DNA of 64,000 nt from an uncultured Clostridia bacterium (GCA_948896235.1 CAQUUC010000002.1:278272-342271), one strand, 5' to 3'; shown: positions 15,462-25,141, counted from the stretch's first letter. Made by a program: numbers and translations. The notes: generated by a model not told the origin, from the sequence alone.

Positions 15462-16688
15462 TTACCACTCAATTCCTTCGGTCATATTTCCCAAAGTCTG
15501 CCTCTGTCTTATAGTAACGCAATCGCCTTCCTCAGTGTATATTAACACTTCTGCAGGTTTTGCTCTTCCTGTATAGTTAGAGGCCATTGAATATCCGTAA
15601 GCACCGGCATTGTAAACAACAACTGGATCTCCAACTTCAGGCAAACGTACCTGTCGCTGCTTTCCCAGAACATCTCCGCTTTCACACACATTACCGCAGA
15701 AATTTGCTTCCACAAGTTCTCCTGAACTCTCCGGCAGTGCTATCTCGTGATAAGAGTCGTACATTGATGGACGTACCAACTGGTTCATACCAATATCAGT
15801 TCCGATCCAGTAGATTCCATTCTCATGTTTAACTGCCGTTACAGTTCCATAGAGCTTTCCTGCTTCGCACGGAATATAGCGTCCAGGTTCAAACTTAAAC
15901 TCCTTTACCGAAGGATATTCAGCTACAAATTGCTGAAGTATAGGTTTAAGCTCCTTTGCAACACGACTTAAATCCAACGGTTGCTCTCCCGGTTTATACG
16001 GAACTCCGAATCCGCCTCCCAGGTCAACGATCTGGACATCTTTAAAGTGTCTCTTTACAATGTCCAGTCCCGCTTCTACTCCAGCGATATAATCAGGAAT
16101 CTTGTCGTTTAAGAACAAACTCCCTAAATGCTGGTGTGTACCAATGATCTGTACGCCGTACTTCGCAGCCACTTCAAATAACTCTTCCAAATTTTCTTCG
16201 GTAATTCCAAATTTGGTTGCTTTACCTGACGTGACTACTTTTTGCGAGTGCCCTACTCCAGAGGTTCCCGGATTTATACGCACCATTATCTGGGTCCCAG
16301 GGAACATTTCCCCCCATGTCTCTACCTGTGAAATGGAATCTAAGCAGATAAGAATCCCTGCCTCATAAACCGTTTCCATTTCTTCTCTTGTAATGTTGTT
16401 ACATACATACAAGATCTCGCTTTTATCAAATTCACAATACTGATTGATTAAAAGCTCCAGCGGAGACATACAGTCAACTTTTAGCCCAGCCCTCTTCACT
16501 GCTTTTAAAATAGCGGGATTGCTGTTGGCCTTGGTTGAATAGTGCATAGATACAGTAATGCCGTCGGGCAGGTCTCCTTTAAGATCCGTTTCGAAGCTCT
16601 TCATTTGAAGACACCGCTCCCGAAGAACGTTATATTCATATACATATAACGGACTTCCGAATTTCATTAATAATTCTGTTGCATTCAT
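15462..16688 (-). CDS. lysA: Diaminopimelate decarboxylase (fold-III PLP enzyme)
   Basis: A 408-residue PLP decarboxylase that makes L-lysine from meso-diaminopimelate. HYSTKANSNPAI carries the PLP lysine; IVDLGGGFG, FEPGRYI, ANFCGNVCESGD and YNAGAYGYSMASNY are the expected phosphate-binding and substrate motifs. AAAAGGAGG precedes the ATG. Base composition is clearly higher in GC than the surroundings, and CGG is used as Arg twice in LRERCLQ alone, so it was probably acquired from another Firmicute. The promoter is near-consensus. A related arginine or nor-spermidine decarboxylase is possible, but LysA fits best. Confidence 0.88.
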   Translation of the reverse strand: MNATELLMKFGSPLYVYEYNVLRERCLQMKSFETDLKGDLPDGITVSMHYSTKANSNPAILKAVKRAGLKVDCMSPLELLINQYCEFDKSEILYVCNNITREEMETVYEAGILICLDSISQVETWGEMFPGTQIMVRINPGTSGVGHSQKVVTSGKATKFGITEENLEELFEVAAKYGVQIIGTHQHLGSLFLNDKIPDYIAGVEAGLDIVKRHFKDVQIVDLGGGFGVPYKPGEQPLDLSRVAKELKPILQQFVAEYPSVKEFKFEPGRYIPCEAGKLYGTVTAVKHENGIYWIGTDIGMNQLVRPSMYDSYHEIALPESSGELVEANFCGNVCESGDVLGKQRQVRLPEVGDPVVVYNAGAYGYSMASNYTGRAKPAEVLIYTEEGDCVTIRQRQTLGNMTEGIEW

Positions 16689-16818
16689 CTTACATCCTCC
16701 TTTTGATGTCTCAATGTTGTTTTGTCAGTAACATGTTGCTGGTAAACTCCTTATCCTCCTTACTTTATTATTTACAAATACATTGATAAATAATATATTT
16801 GCATAGCAACTGCTCTAA

Positions 16819-16847
16819 ATTATACTTTGTTTTACATAATTTGTCAA
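16819..16847 (-). promoter_or_regulatory. Consensus promoter of lysA
   Basis: TTGACA (16842-16847), exactly 17 bases, TATAAT (16819-16824) on the minus strand. The leader of about 120 bases is too short and lacks the layout for a lysine riboswitch. Confidence 0.85.
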
Positions 16848-16907
16848 CGTTATTGTTAATCTCCTATAAAAATGGTTGTTATTACTAAATATCTATACTA
16901 CAATGAA

Positions 16908-16952
16908 ATAAACTCAAATTATTAACCTATAAAATTAATAACTTGAGTTTAT
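16908..16952. terminator. Terminator of the YgjV-like gene
   Basis: ATAAACTCAA and TTATTAA pair with TTAATAA and TTGAGTTTAT around a short loop with one mismatch. Confidence 0.75.
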
Positions 16953-16977
16953 CTTCTAATTGTTGGTTATGTTTAAT

Positions 16978-17529
16978 TTATTTTGATTGTTTTTTACTTT
17001 TTCTTTTTTCTAATACATATCCTGTAATAGAACATATTAATAGTATTGTCTCTAATATTGTTCCAAATATTGACATTATATATAAATTATATAATATCCA
17101 TAATATTCCTACTGGAATTCCTAATAATTTATAATAAATAGTTTTCTTTTGCCATACAGAATATGTATAAATCATAGTACCAAATACAGAAAGTAGACTT
17201 AAAAATCCATCATATGTGAATACTGCTGAAATAATTGATATAATATATAATATTATTAATATAAAAATATCTTTTTTATCAATTGTATCTCTTTTTCCAC
17301 TTTTCTTTTCATCTAATAAAAATATTATATTTCTTATCAATGCAATTACACACATTGCAAGTCCTGACCACGCATTTAGAAATATATATGACATTCCAGT
17401 TGCAACAATTGATGAAAAACTTAATATTAAAACTTTCTTTCTATCTTTTGCATAATATGTTAATGCTAATAGTATATAATTAATTATTATAAATACCTGA
17501 GATAATATATATGTCAAATCCCAATTCAT
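16978..17529 (-). CDS. YgjV-family inner membrane protein
   Basis: A 183-residue protein with about six membrane helices: ILSQVFIIINYILLALTYYA at the start, then a Lys-rich loop with DRKK. The LNAWSGLAMCVIALIRNIIF stretch, with Arg in a buried helix, and the KKTIYYKLLGIPVGILW region are characteristic of YgjV. Function is unknown in the family. It is the last gene of a strand that includes the 300-residue protein and the kinase-like gene. Confidence 0.7.
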   Translation of the reverse strand: MNWDLTYILSQVFIIINYILLALTYYAKDRKKVLILSFSSIVATGMSYIFLNAWSGLAMCVIALIRNIIFLLDEKKSGKRDTIDKKDIFILIILYIISIISAVFTYDGFLSLLSVFGTMIYTYSVWQKKTIYYKLLGIPVGILWILYNLYIMSIFGTILETILLICSITGYVLEKRKSKKQSK

Positions 17530-17555
17530 TAGTTTATCTTCTCCTTTAAATCTTT

Positions 17556-18458
17556 TTATAGTTCTGTGCTTATTTCGTCTTGTTCTATCTCATCTTCAAT
17601 CATTTTTTTATATTTTCCATATTGATCTGTTTCTATTATGCTTTCTTTTAATTCATTTCTTGTCTCTTCTGTTAATCCTGGTACATAAGCATACACATAG
17701 TACATAAATTTTACTTTTCCAGATTTTATAACTATTTGTATTAGCCTTGTTTTATCTTCTACATTTACTGATGCTAAAAACTCATATGCTTGCATTGGAT
17801 CTTTAATTTCTTCTTGAGCAGTTATTAAATCTTCTATATCATAATAAGCCTCTTTATATTCATTTAAGTATTCAATATAGTTAGCTAATTCTGTAATTAA
17901 ATGTGCATTTTTTGTATCAATAATTTGTTTCTTTAGACTAGTTATATCATCTTTTAAGTGTTTAAATTGTTTTAAAGAATCTGGATAATAGTCAAATTTT
18001 TTTGCATTTTCTACTGTTTCTTCATATTTAGGATCAATTCTCTTGATTTTTTTATATACATCCTCATATTCTTCATTTATAATTAACATATCCATATATT
18101 TAGCATTTTGAGTATTTTCTAGTGCTTTAAGCATTAGTTCTATATTAGTACCTGGAACGAATTCCATACAGTAACACATAAGTTTTGGATTTCTACTTTC
18201 TCTAATTATTCTTTCAAATCTTTCTCTATCAAATCCTATAACATTCATATCTACTGCTAGGAACATAAATTCATATATTTGTACTATGTCATTTGTTGAA
18301 ATTATTGCATCTTCTAATTTCTTTAAATAAATTCCATTTGGTCCACCCTTTGTTTCTTCAAGTATATCGCATATTGTATATGGATCAGCAGTATTAATTT
18401 TTTCTTTGATTTCTGGCGATGCTATATCTTGTACTCGTTTAATAAACTCATTACTCAT
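17556..18458 (-). CDS. Hypothetical helical protein with internal duplication
   Basis: A 300-residue, acidic, all-helical protein that I do not recognise. Two parts are alike: QIYEFMFLAVDMN through KLMCYCMEFVPGT (about 60-107) and QAYEFLASVNVED through KFMYYVYAYVPGLT (about 222-268). Both end in a YxxxFVPG-type motif, suggesting HEAT-like repeats. It lies 19 bases downstream of the kinase-like gene and probably shares its transcript. A scaffold or partner for that gene is possible but unproven. Confidence 0.6.
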   Translation of the reverse strand: MSNEFIKRVQDIASPEIKEKINTADPYTICDILEETKGGPNGIYLKKLEDAIISTNDIVQIYEFMFLAVDMNVIGFDRERFERIIRESRNPKLMCYCMEFVPGTNIELMLKALENTQNAKYMDMLIINEEYEDVYKKIKRIDPKYEETVENAKKFDYYPDSLKQFKHLKDDITSLKKQIIDTKNAHLITELANYIEYLNEYKEAYYDIEDLITAQEEIKDPMQAYEFLASVNVEDKTRLIQIVIKSGKVKFMYYVYAYVPGLTEETRNELKESIIETDQYGKYKKMIEDEIEQDEISTEL

Positions 18459-18477
18459 TTTATTATATTCCCTTCCT

Positions 18478-19457
18478 TTAATCTATTATAATTTCTTCCC
18501 TTCTCAAGTTTAAATTAATAGTTTCTTTTCCTTTATCTATCCAATATTGATTTTCTTCAAAATTCCTAGTATGTTTCTTTATGTATGATGCTTGCATAAT
18601 GCTCATTGCTCCCATAGCATTTAATATAATATTAAACTTATCTAATTCACTTTTTGTTAGTACATTTTGTTTATTATATATATTTAAACAATAGTTTATC
18701 CTTCTTATGCTCTCTTCTCTGTCATTACAAATACATATTCCATATGATATTACTACTAATTCTATTATTCTTGGCAAATAACTTAATACTGAAAAATCAA
18801 TTAGCCACATTTTTTCCTTATCTTTTATTAAATTGGCATTCATAATATCTCCATGTATATATGCTTTGGGTAAATCTTCTAAATCAATTTCTATAAATTT
18901 TTTATAATATGTATTTATAATTTCTTTATCTTCTTTACATATTAAATTATATTTTTTTCATATTCAATTTTAAAGTTTGTTATGGTCCATTCATCATAAT
19001 ATGGTTTTACTTTAAAATTAATTTTATTTATTCTTGCAGCTTGAATCACAACTTGTTTAATTTCTTCTAATGTTAAATTTCTACCTAGTTCGTACATATT
19101 CATTCCATTAATATATTCCATAAGTATTATTCTTAATAATGTATATTTTTCATTAATCTCAAATATTAATTTATTTTCATATTCATATATTTGTGGAACA
19201 TTTATATTATTCCTTCTTGCAGTATCATATATATTAGCAAGTCTTTTGCATTCTTCATCAGTTCTATCTTTATTTAAAATTTTCACAAAATATCTACCTA
19301 AAGTTGTATCTAGAATAATATTAAAATCTTCATATCCTATTTCTACTATCTTGTGTTTTTTATATTCACCAATTTTGTACGCAATACATACTTTGGCTAA
19401 TATTTCTTTTACATCTACTTTATTACTAATTCTTTCATATACATCTCTATATTCCAT
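18478..19457 (-). pseudogene. Aminoglycoside-phosphotransferase-fold kinase, frameshifted in an A7 run
   Basis: Two overlapping frames make one kinase-like protein. The first (from ATG 19457) ends KIEYEKNII. The second continues from the -1 frame through YNLICKEDKEI, AYIHGDIMNANLI and WLIDFS, which are the catalytic HGDxxxxN and DFG-like motifs of the APH/choline-kinase fold. The break lies in a run of seven A residues (T7 at 18952-18958 on the plus strand). GAA AAA AAT becomes GAA AAA AAA TAT with one more A or a -1 slip. This differs from the CGG sites. It may be polymerase slippage that restores the product, a homopolymer error, or a true mutation. The substrate is unknown. Confidence 0.75.
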
Positions 19458-19560
19458 TTTTAAATTCCTTTATTATCTTAATATTCCTCAAATCTTTTGA
19501 ATATTTTTTCAATTCTCAAAAACAATCACATAATTTCAATACTTTGATTAATTTTATTAT

Positions 19561-20382
19561 TTATCTTTCTTCTTGTTCTATTCTTTTTTCATAATCTTCT
19601 ATTATCTTCATACACGCTTCTTTTGTAAATTTTGCTTTAGAAAAAACTCTACTAATGCCGCTTGAATCTATTAATTTTATCTCAAATACTGAGTCTTTGG
19701 TATTTATTATTGAACTATTTAAGACATAACCATTAGTCTGTATTGTTTGATTTCCTATTTTAATTATTAGGTCCCCTTCTTCATTTCTTCCAACAGTTTC
19801 AATACATAAATTATCACCGTCAAGCATTTCGAAGCTTTGTATTTCTTCATCCTTCTCTAAATATCCTCCAAAATATTTTGTTCCTTCAAATTCATTTTGG
19901 CTATTATCGATATTTCTACATGTTATTGAATATATTGAATTATACTTAGTATTTTTAAATTTCTCTTTTATTTCTTGTGATATTTCTAATAATTGTTCTT
20001 TTGTAAATTTTCTGTTTGCTTCTAAAGGTTTTCCATATATTTTATACCATACATCTGAAAACCCATATATTCTTTTGCCACTATTATATGGTTTGTCTGT
20101 ATATCCTCCAAAACATACTCTACCTGCTGGCAATCCCTGCAATATATATTCTGTTACTGGTATTCCATTTTCTATATCATTTGCCCCTACTTTTGTTCTA
20201 TAATTTGTTGTATCAGATCCTAAAGATTCTACTGTACAAACATATATATCACCTGAAAATATATTTTCCACTACATTAATATCCCTATTTGTATACATTT
20301 TTTCTTTTGTTGCTTCATCTTTTTGTTTTGGTTTACACATTTCTTTAATCTTTTTTTGGAATTCTTTAACTCTTATGTTCAT
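19561..20382 (-). CDS. Hypothetical 273-residue protein
   Basis: I do not recognise it. A Lys-rich N-terminus is followed by a beta-rich middle (IYVCTVESLGSDTTNYRTK, LPAGRVCFGGYTD) and repeated Tyr/Gly segments (TKYFGGYLEKDEE). There is no signal peptide or membrane helix, so it is probably cytoplasmic. It lies 25 bases downstream of the MerR/PLD-like gene on the same strand, suggesting a shared operon and perhaps a shared stress-response role. Confidence 0.6.
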   Translation of the reverse strand: MNIRVKEFQKKIKEMCKPKQKDEATKEKMYTNRDINVVENIFSGDIYVCTVESLGSDTTNYRTKVGANDIENGIPVTEYILQGLPAGRVCFGGYTDKPYNSGKRIYGFSDVWYKIYGKPLEANRKFTKEQLLEISQEIKEKFKNTKYNSIYSITCRNIDNSQNEFEGTKYFGGYLEKDEEIQSFEMLDGDNLCIETVGRNEEGDLIIKIGNQTIQTNGYVLNSSIINTKDSVFEIKLIDSSGISRVFSKAKFTKEACMKIIEDYEKRIEQEER

Positions 20383-20407
20383 ATTTATATTCCTCCTTTT
20401 ATTTTTA

Positions 20408-21562
20408 CTAACTTTTTAATATTTCTTTTAAATTTTTAGAATATTTCTTTAATTCTTGAAAGCAGTCATATGCCTTCATTACTTCGTTTGTATTTTTAGA
20501 TATATATCCTCTTTCGTTACTTTCTTCTGGCAAGTCCACTATTAATGTACTTTTATCGATTCCATCCCAGCCATTATCAACTATTTTTAATAATTTAGGA
20601 GCTTTTTTTAGTATTTCATCATAATCTACAAATAGCGTTTTTATATTGCTTTGCATATATATTTTTAAAGTTTTATTAGTTTTAAATTCTTTTATTTTAT
20701 CTTTGCTAAATATAAATATTCTTTCTACATTAACTCCCCTATTCGCTGCTTCTAAGTTTATTAATCTAAATTTCATTTCTTGTGGCGATTCTGTCCATTC
20801 GTCTTCTAGCATTGTTGATGCGCACCATAAATGTGATTCTTTATTTAATTTCTTAAAATAATTGTTTATTGCTTTATAGAATTCTCCTGTTCCTAAATTA
20901 TCAGTTCTTCTATTTTTATTAAATTCTATTTTTCCTCCATCTGTTTTTATGGCTGTTCCTGTTGTATTTTCTAGTTTTGTTAGTAAACTTAATATGTCTT
21001 TAGCTATTTCATTATAATTAACTAAAATATCTCTATCTTTTTGTATATCTAAAATTAATGTGTTTATTCTTGCTCCAATTTCATTTTTTAATTTTTTTGC
21101 TAGCTTTTCTTCTATTGCATTTCTATTTTTATTATTATAATCTACAATTACTATGCTAGATTCTGAGTTTAATTTATTGAAAAAGTTTATTATAAATTGT
21201 TCCTCATTTTTATCTATATTGTTCACTTGAAAATATATAAGTCCTTCATAATATTTTGATGTCTCATCTAAATTTGCTTTTGCATCAACAAAATCTACTA
21301 TGTAACCCTCTTTTTTTATTAATTCTAATAAATGTTCCTTAAGTTCTTCTTCTATATTTACAATCATTATTCTTTTTTGTGTATTAATGTATTTATATAT
21401 ATTGCTTCTTTTATCTGATGGTTTAAGTGTTCCTTCTGGGATTTCCCAAACCATTCCTTTTTTTATTGCTCCACTAATTCTATCTTCACTACATAATTTT
21501 ATTATTCTTCTTTCTGTTATTCCCCATATTTTTGAAAATTGTTTTGCTGTTAAATATGCCAT
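20408..21562 (-). CDS. Protein with MerR/excisionase-type helix-turn-helix and C-terminal PLD-like region
   Basis: A 384-residue protein. Residues 1-50 (YLTAKQFSKIWGITERRI, then VWEIPEG) are an excisionase/MerR-type winged helix. Residues 65-200 read like a nucleotide-binding alpha/beta domain (KRIMIVNIEEELKEHLLEL). The C-terminal part (about 225-370), with SHLWCASTMLEDEWTESP and AANRGVNVERIFIFSKD, matches the effector-like region found near phospholipase-D-fold bacterial regulators. A DNA-binding stress sensor is plausible. Repeats at 21585-21643 lie in its promoter region. Domain order is by pattern recognition only. Confidence 0.55.
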   Translation of the reverse strand: MAYLTAKQFSKIWGITERRIIKLCSEDRISGAIKKGMVWEIPEGTLKPSDKRSNIYKYINTQKRIMIVNIEEELKEHLLELIKKEGYIVDFVDAKANLDETSKYYEGLIYFQVNNIDKNEEQFIINFFNKLNSESSIVIVDYNNKNRNAIEEKLAKKLKNEIGARINTLILDIQKDRDILVNYNEIAKDILSLLTKLENTTGTAIKTDGGKIEFNKNRRTDNLGTGEFYKAINNYFKKLNKESHLWCASTMLEDEWTESPQEMKFRLINLEAANRGVNVERIFIFSKDKIKEFKTNKTLKIYMQSNIKTLFVDYDEILKKAPKLLKIVDNGWDGIDKSTLIVDLPEESNERGYISKNTNEVMKAYDCFQELKKYSKNLKEILKS

Positions 21563-21582
21563 TTATATCCTCCTTTTTATAT

Positions 21583-21645
21583 CATTCCGTATTAAGAATA
21601 ATATGCTTTATATTTTTATTTTATACCGATTTAAGAATAATGTTA
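21583..21645 (-). promoter_or_regulatory. Twin repeats upstream of the 384-residue gene
   Basis: CCGTATTAAGAATAAT and CCGATTTAAGAATAAT occur about 40 bases apart just before the gene and may be operator copies for its own helix-turn-helix. Confidence 0.45.
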
Positions 21646-21679
21646 ATATATTTACATAAAAAATTAAAAATAATAAAAT

Positions 21680-21706
21680 AAGGAGGCTAAAATCGACCTC
21701 CTTGTT
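21680..21706 (-). terminator. Terminator of the ZIP gene
   Basis: AAGGAGG pairs with CCTCCTT. On the minus strand the stem is followed by TTATTTTATTATTTTT. Confidence 0.75.
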
Positions 21707-21719
21707 CTATTTTTTTATT

Positions 21720-22526
21720 TTATCCTAAAGCAACATCTAATATCATCATCAAAATAAATCCTGCTATTAATCCTAATGTTGATAAGTTTTTATTATTCTT
21801 TACTGATTCTGGTAGTAGTTCTCTGGCAACAACTACTATCATTGCACCTGCTGCAAATGCTAATAATAATGGTAACATACTTCTTATATATATTACTAAC
21901 ACTGCACCTGTTATTCCTGCTACTATCTCAACTAGTGCTGATGCCTGACCTAGCATGAAACTTTTAAATCTTGAATACCCTTCACTTCTTAATGGAAGTG
22001 ATACTGCTGCTCCTTCTGGAAAGTTTTGTATTCCTATCCCTAATGCGAGCATTATTGCTCCAATTAGTGTCATTCCTGGTACCCCACTTGCTATTCCACC
22101 AAATGCAACCCCTATTGCCATTCCTTCTGGTATGTTATGAATTGTAATTGCTGATACTAGTAATATACTTCTTTTTAATGAATCTGCACTCCTTAAACTT
22201 TTTTTAGTTTTTAGTGCTTTATCTAAAAATTTATCGGATAATAATACAAATATTCCACCTAGAGTGAATCCTATTGCAGGTAAAAGCCACTCTATGTATC
22301 CAAGTTCTTTCGATAAATCTAGTGCAGGTGATATTAGCGACCAAAATGAAGCTGCAATCATTACTCCTGCTGAAAATCCTAAAATTGTATCTAGTACCTT
22401 CTTATTCATTTCTTTAAAGAAACATACCATTAATGCTCCTAATGCTGTTACTCCCCAAGTAAATGTTGTTGCAAGTAGTGTTTGTAATACTGGGTTTAAA
22501 TTTTCAAACCATTCCAATTTTTTCAC
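21720..22526 (-). CDS. ZIP-family metal transporter
   Basis: A 268-residue membrane protein with about eight helices. The metal-binding motifs AITIHNIPEGMAIGVAF and IGIQNFPEGAAVSLPLR are the paired HNxPEG/QNxPEG signatures of GufA/ZupT-type ZIP transporters, which import zinc and other divalent metals. The length is normal. It ends in a clear terminator and has its own start, so it is probably monocistronic. Metal specificity cannot be told. Confidence 0.93.
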   Translation of the reverse strand: MKKLEWFENLNPVLQTLLATTFTWGVTALGALMVCFFKEMNKKVLDTILGFSAGVMIAASFWSLISPALDLSKELGYIEWLLPAIGFTLGGIFVLLSDKFLDKALKTKKSLRSADSLKRSILLVSAITIHNIPEGMAIGVAFGGIASGVPGMTLIGAIMLALGIGIQNFPEGAAVSLPLRSEGYSRFKSFMLGQASALVEIVAGITGAVLVIYIRSMLPLLLAFAAGAMIVVVARELLPESVKNNKNLSTLGLIAGFILMMILDVALG

Positions 22527-22594
22527 CTCGCATTACATAATATGTGTAAATCTTATATTATGCTACAAGGTTTTTATCTAATTTTATTTTAAAC

Positions 22595-23149
22595 TTAATT
22601 TATTTTATTTATTTCTTTTTCTAATTCTAACCAATTTTCAACTCTTTTTATATTAGTATTAATATTTTTATTAATCTTTGAAGTATATACTATTGTTTTT
22701 ATTCCACTCATATTTACTAGTTCACATGTTTTTACAGAGTCATCTATCATAATATCAATATCATTTTCTTTACAAGCTATTTGCTTATCTAATGAATCAA
22801 ATATAATTTGTGAATATGATATATTGTGATTTTTTAAATATTCTAAAGTAGTTTCTTTAGAGTTTCTAAATCTTTCTTCTCCTCTTGAAGTGATTAATAT
22901 AATTTCATGTCCATTGTTTATTAACCTATCTATAACTTCTTTTGCATTTTCTTTTATTGTTACACAAGAAAATATTTTACTCATATATTCATTAAAGAAG
23001 TTTTTTATGTTTTGAGTTGGGCTTTCTCCTCTCATTACTTCTACAATATGTTTAATTCCATCTCCACTTTTTTCATATTTATATAGGTATTCTTTTATCT
23101 TTTCTGATGTGTTTGTTATAACATCATCTATGTCTATCCCAATTTTCAT
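22595..23149 (-). CDS. HAD-family 5'-nucleotidase (NT5C-like)
   Basis: A 184-residue haloacid-dehalogenase fold. IGIDIDDVITNT carries the DxDD motif I with the Asp nucleophile, IILITSRGEERF is motif II, the conserved Lys lies in the SLDKQIACKEN region, and IDIMIDDS gives motif IV. The layout matches the NT5C/YqfW group that removes phosphate from (deoxy)nucleotides. It sits beside a dGTPase-like gene, consistent with nucleotide housekeeping. Confidence 0.8.
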   Translation of the reverse strand: MKIGIDIDDVITNTSEKIKEYLYKYEKSGDGIKHIVEVMRGESPTQNIKNFFNEYMSKIFSCVTIKENAKEVIDRLINNGHEIILITSRGEERFRNSKETTLEYLKNHNISYSQIIFDSLDKQIACKENDIDIMIDDSVKTCELVNMSGIKTIVYTSKINKNINTNIKRVENWLELEKEINKIN

Positions 23150-23232
23150 ATTATTTATTGCTCCTTATATTTATTTAATTTATTATATCATAAAATAAAT
23201 TAATACATTTTTATGTGTTTTAATATATAAAT

Positions 23233-23260
23233 AAGAAAGCGGAATAAATTCCGCTTTCTT
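23233..23260 (-). terminator. Terminator of the dGTPase-like gene
   Basis: AAGAAAGCGGAA pairs with TTCCGCTTTCTT across four bases; the stop codon lies at the edge of the stem. Confidence 0.85.
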
Positions 23261-25010
23261 ATTTCTGTTCTTGAGTAGTATCTTCAACGCCATGTGTTGC
23301 TTCTTTTTGTGCTTTACTTATTTCTTTCCAACGTTTTGCTACATATGCTTCCTCTTTTAAATCTGTAATATCTTTATATTTTCTTGTTAAACTTTTTTCT
23401 TGGTCATCAGTTATAATCTCTGTATCTATTAATAATTGTAAAAATTCGTGGTCATTTAATGTAGAAATATATTTTGCTGCAACTGATAATGCCATCCTTT
23501 CTTCCATACTTACATAATTTTCATTTTGTTTTCCGTTTACTATGTTGTTATATATTATTTCAACTTCTTGATTTTTGGTTTCATCACTGTATCCAATTAA
23601 TTTACCTGCTTGTAGCCTTTTAGTATAATATGATATATAATTTCTAATTCTTCCATTTTTTGCATCATAGTTAAATCCTAATTCTTCTGTTTCTTCATAA
23701 GCTCTTCCTTCTTGTACACATTTTCTTGCAGTATCTAATTCATCAGCTATTGATTGTTTTGTAGCCTCTTCTACTATTTTTGTTGTTAATTTAAAATCTT
23801 CTTCATTTGTATTACAAATATATCCTATGAAACCTTCATCTATAGTTCCTTTATATCTTGCAAGGTCGTTATTTATGTTCATATCTTTATCTGCATTTTG
23901 TAATCTTGAAAGTAGTCCATTTTCTAATATAATATCTTTATATCTATTCATTAGTATTCTAATTGCTGGCGGATACGTTTCTTGATCTTCTGTTAAAACA
24001 ACATAGTCAACTATTTTTTCATTGTTTAAATTTCTTAATTCATTCATTAATGTCATAACTTCTTTTGACATTGTTATTTTTTGTTTTGTACTATTTTTAA
24101 TAACATCATTTATGAATATTTCTTTTAGTCTTTCTCCAATTTTTGTATATGTACCTTTTATATTACATTCATTTATTTCTTCATCTGTTATACCTAACTT
24201 AGTTAGGATTTTTCTATAATCATCATCTATAGTAGTAACAATGTTTCCGTTTTCATCTCTTATCATTTTTTCTCTTAATCCATCTAACATATCAAGTGGT
24301 ATATATGATATTTGATCCGCAAGTCTCATTAAACACGCTTCTTGACTTGCTGGAGTAATTTTTCTGTCATATCCTTTTTTTACATAGCATTGTACCATTT
24401 CTTCTGTAAAATCTTCTTCTTGTTTTGTAATTTCTGGGATGTATTCTTTTTCTGGTTTTTCTCCATTGTGTGCATTTATTCCATCCATTATTAACCATAA
24501 GCTATTTCTTATCTTATCTAATACTTTTTTACTTACATTAGGATTGTGTACCTTTATCTTTTCTATTATTTCATCATATACTTTGTCTGTATATATTAAT
24601 TCTCTTGCTCCTAGTGTATTATGGCAAAAATATCCTATTCCATAATCTTCTAATATGTTTGATATCCACCATTCTCCACTGTGTCCTAAAAATGTATGTC
24701 CTATATCATGATGACTACCCATAATTTTCACGATTTCTTCATTTAATCCCAAACCTTTTGCCATTTGTGCTACTATTTTTTCAAGGTCTTCTTGATGTAT
24801 TTTTCTATTTGTTGTTTCTTCATTAGATTTTCTTAAACCTTTTACCATCATAGTTTCATTACAACTTTTTTTGTTGTATTTTGTTAAAACCATATCTATT
24901 TCATTACTATATTTTTCTAATCTCTTTAGTTCTATTTCTCTTTTAAAATATCCTGTTTTAGATTTTAATTTTTGTTTGGCTGATTTTACATATCCTTTTA
25001 TTGATTTCAT
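23259..25010 (-). CDS. HD-domain phosphohydrolase, dGTPase-like
   Basis: A 583-residue protein. The HD core reads LRKSNEETTNRKIHQEDLEK, then MGSHHDIGHTFLGHSGE and FCHNTLGARELI (about 65-145), which are the metal ligands and surroundings of dNTP triphosphohydrolases. A later Asp lies in RLADQISYIPLDMLDGL. The C-terminal part is long and helical and is not recognised in detail. ATG 25010 is chosen for AGGAG 7 bases upstream. It is next to the NT5C-like gene, so both may act in deoxynucleotide turnover; dGTP specificity is not proven. Confidence 0.82.
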   Translation of the reverse strand: MKSIKGYVKSAKQKLKSKTGYFKREIELKRLEKYSNEIDMVLTKYNKKSCNETMMVKGLRKSNEETTNRKIHQEDLEKIVAQMAKGLGLNEEIVKIMGSHHDIGHTFLGHSGEWWISNILEDYGIGYFCHNTLGARELIYTDKVYDEIIEKIKVHNPNVSKKVLDKIRNSLWLIMDGINAHNGEKPEKEYIPEITKQEEDFTEEMVQCYVKKGYDRKITPASQEACLMRLADQISYIPLDMLDGLREKMIRDENGNIVTTIDDDYRKILTKLGITDEEINECNIKGTYTKIGERLKEIFINDVIKNSTKQKITMSKEVMTLMNELRNLNNEKIVDYVVLTEDQETYPPAIRILMNRYKDIILENGLLSRLQNADKDMNINNDLARYKGTIDEGFIGYICNTNEEDFKLTTKIVEEATKQSIADELDTARKCVQEGRAYEETEELGFNYDAKNGRIRNYISYYTKRLQAGKLIGYSDETKNQEVEIIYNNIVNGKQNENYVSMEERMALSVAAKYISTLNDHEFLQLLIDTEIITDDQEKSLTRKYKDITDLKEEAYVAKRWKEISKAQKEATHGVEDTTQEQK

Positions 25011-25085
25011 AATACATCTCCTATACATTAATACCTTTTTAGTATACTACTTTTATGTAAATTTGTAAACTATTTTATCCAATTA

Positions 25086-25114
25086 TTGTATATATTTGCT
25101 TTTTGTAATATAAT
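25086..25114 (+). promoter_or_regulatory. Promoter of the pfkB gene
   Basis: TTGTAT (25086-25091), 17 bases, TATAAT (25109-25114). Confidence 0.7.
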
Positions 25115-25141
25115 TAGAAAAAAATATATGGAGGACTTTTT

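Noticed and set aside
16700..16850. Lysine riboswitch before lysA.
   Set aside because: The leader is too short and lacks the expected multi-helix layout.
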